Part shown: positions 5,514 to 6,415 of the stretch, piece by piece
How the letters are laid out: the number at the start of each line of letters is the position of its first letter
Position numbering within the stretch: the stretch's first letter is position 1
NCBI GenBank assembly: GCA_023392645.1
Contig: JAEVYR010000091.1
Location: 1-6,415 of the forward strand
Source of the DNA: Chloroflexota bacterium
GTDB lineage: Bacteria; Chloroflexota; Chloroflexia; Thermomicrobiales; UBA6265
DNA length: 6,415 bases
Direction of reading: 5' to 3'
The notes under the pieces: model-generated
What the model was told of the DNA's origin: nothing
Seen by the model: the letters and a program-made list of their open reading frames with translations, nothing else
Databases searched by the model: none
Made by a program: the position numbers and the translations under genes

Positions 5514-5914
5514 ATGGGTACCTGATCGACACCGACTGGGTCATCGATGTTCTCCATGGCAAAGCGGCCGCCGAAGACGTTCTGCTCCGACTCGCCCCGG
5601 AGGGACTGTCGATCTCGCTTGTCTCCTACGGCGAATTGTACGAAGGAGCATTCTACGCACGAGACCCGGCCCAGGCGCATCAGGGGCTGCAATCGTTTCT
5701 TCTCGGAATCGAGGTGCTTCCCCTGACTATTGAAATCATGGAGCGTTTCGCGATCCTGCGAGGACGCCTACCGCGAAATCACCGCCAACAGGTCGGCGAC
5801 ATGGATTTGCTGATCGCCGCGACGGCACTTCACCATGACCTGACACTGGTGACGCGAAACGTCCGGGATTTTCGACTCGTGCCCGAGATCGCGCTTCACA
5901 TCGAGGAAGCCTGA
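5510..5914 (+). CDS. vapC: PIN-domain ribonuclease toxin, VapC family
   Basis: A 134-residue single PIN domain, typical VapC length. All acidic active-site positions are present: D7 in YLIDTDWVID, E42 in SYGELYEG, D99 in GDMDLLIAATAL and D120 in VTRNVRDFRLVP. VapC toxins are Mg2+-dependent endoribonucleases that cut tRNA or rRNA and are neutralised by the partner encoded just upstream. The start is GTG at 5510, whose GTGA overlaps the antitoxin stop; there is no good Shine-Dalgarno, so translation probably depends on ribosomes finishing the antitoxin, which would keep antitoxin in excess. Extending upstream in frame would only read through antitoxin coding sequence. Codon choice is less GC-biased than in the flanking genes (for example the stretch near 5690-5750). 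No frameshift or missing catalytic residue, so it is probably active. Confidence 0.92.
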   Translation: MNGYLIDTDWVIDVLHGKAAAEDVLLRLAPEGLSISLVSYGELYEGAFYARDPAQAHQGLQSFLLGIEVLPLTIEIMERFAILRGRLPRNHRQQVGDMDLLIAATALHHDLTLVTRNVRDFRLVPEIALHIEEA

Positions 5915-5920
5915 AACTCG

Positions 5921-5957
5921 CTCGAACCCGATCGAGAAACCTGGGCACAGGACCCAG
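5921..5957. terminator. Two short hairpins between convergent genes
   Basis: The 45-base gap between the toxin stop and the glucosidase stop on the other strand holds CTCGA-ACCCGA-TCGAG (5921-5936) and CTGGG-CACAGGA-CCCAG (5941-5957). The second is followed by ATTTA on the + strand. A bidirectional terminator would be expected here, but both stems are only 5 bp and could be chance. Confidence 0.3.
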
Positions 5958-5959
5958 AT

Positions 5960-6415
5960 TTACTGATCGATGGCAGCCGGCGCCGCACCTTCCAACCGAA
6001 CAACAACGCCCTCGTCGGGACCGAGGCGGAGCGCGCTGGCGACGCGGCTGCCGGCACGGCAGGGATCGGTGCCCAGCGCAACCGTCCCCTCTCCCGCCCG
6101 TTCCAGCCCGAGCGTCATGGGTTCGGCCCCGAAGTTGAGCGCGATCAGGAATCGCGTCTCGCCGTCGGTGCGGATGTACGCCAGCACGTCGCCCTCGCTC
6201 CAGACGCGCTCGTAGTCGCCCAGCGCCAGCGCAGGCTCGGCTCGCCGCAACCGCAGCAGGGACCGGTAGAGCGACAGCTTCGAGCCGGGATCGCCGCGCT
6301 GAACCGCGACGTTGCGGCAATCGGCGTCGGCGGCGATCGGCAGCCACGGCTCGCCTGTCGTGAACCCCGCGCCCGGCCCCGGCTCCCACTGCATCGGCGT
6401 CCGCTCGGGGTCGCG
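5960..6415 (-). CDS. GH13 alpha-glucosidase / oligo-1,6-glucosidase, C-terminal part (5' end outside window)
   Basis: The minus-strand frame is open at the right edge and ends with TAA at 5962-5960, giving 151 residues. It opens with RDPERTPMQW, then AGFTTGEPWLP, NVAVQRGDPGSKLSLYRSLLRLRRAEPAL: the hallmark end of the (beta/alpha)8 barrel in GH13 alpha-glucosidases and oligo-1,6-glucosidases. The remaining residues (VLAYIRTDGETRFLIALNFG onward) match the C-terminal beta-sandwich that closes these enzymes. Family members release glucose from alpha-linked oligosaccharides such as maltose, isomaltose or sucrose; related trehalose synthases share TPMQW but usually differ in the PWLP region. The catalytic residues lie outside the window, so specificity cannot be judged. 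An ATG at 6394 (the Met of TPMQW) is not a real start. It converges on the toxin gene. Confidence 0.93.
   Translation of the reverse strand, partial: RDPERTPMQWEPGPGAGFTTGEPWLPIAADADCRNVAVQRGDPGSKLSLYRSLLRLRRAEPALALGDYERVWSEGDVLAYIRTDGETRFLIALNFGAEPMTLGLERAGEGTVALGTDPCRAGSRVASALRLGPDEGVVVRLEGAAPAAIDQ

Overview
The window is strongly GC-rich DNA from what looks like a bacterial chromosome. Genes are tightly packed, third positions are mostly G or C, and Shine-Dalgarno sequences are recognisable. No gene here is diagnostic of a phylum. The gene mix (SnoaL-like ester cyclase, YihY/BrkB membrane protein, M20 peptidase, MBL-fold hydrolase, Gfo/Idh/MocA dehydrogenase, VapBC-type module, GH13 glucosidase) would fit a Chloroflexota lineage of the Thermomicrobia/Sphaerobacter type. 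That is inference only; a high-GC actinobacterium or proteobacterium is not excluded.

Layout, left to right. (1) 2-1656 (+) is a two-gene unit: an ester-cyclase/SnoaL-like protein, open at the left edge and preceded by a hydrophobic segment, then a six-helix YihY/BrkB protein that starts inside the first gene's stop codon (ATGA overlap). (2) 1809-3712 (+) is a second two-gene unit: an M20 metallopeptidase/deacylase and an MBL-fold hydrolase, again joined by an ATGA overlap. A strong GC hairpin follows. (3) 3713-4048 is a 336-base gap filled with palindromic repeat DNA. It holds a REPIN-like inverted pair (3808-3926) whose two arms carry matching hairpins of different sequence, and two pairs of an identical GC-rich 8-mer. 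(4) 4049-5059 (+) is a Gfo/Idh/MocA-family NAD(P)-dependent dehydrogenase. (5) 5211-5914 (+) is a toxin-antitoxin pair with less GC-biased codons than its surroundings: a VapB-like antitoxin and a PIN-domain VapC-type toxin overlapping by GTGA. An 11-bp direct repeat lies just upstream and may be the autoregulatory operator. (6) 5960-6415 (-) is the C-terminal part of a GH13 alpha-glucosidase that runs off the right edge and converges on the toxin gene.

The genes do not form one pathway. The window reads as two short housekeeping-type operons, a repeat-rich spacer, a lone dehydrogenase, an inserted toxin-antitoxin module and the end of a carbohydrate gene. I see no clear new multi-gene system. 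The points most worth a second look are the REPIN-like element, the direct repeat at the toxin-antitoxin promoter, and the apparently membrane-tethered ester cyclase coupled to a BrkB protein.
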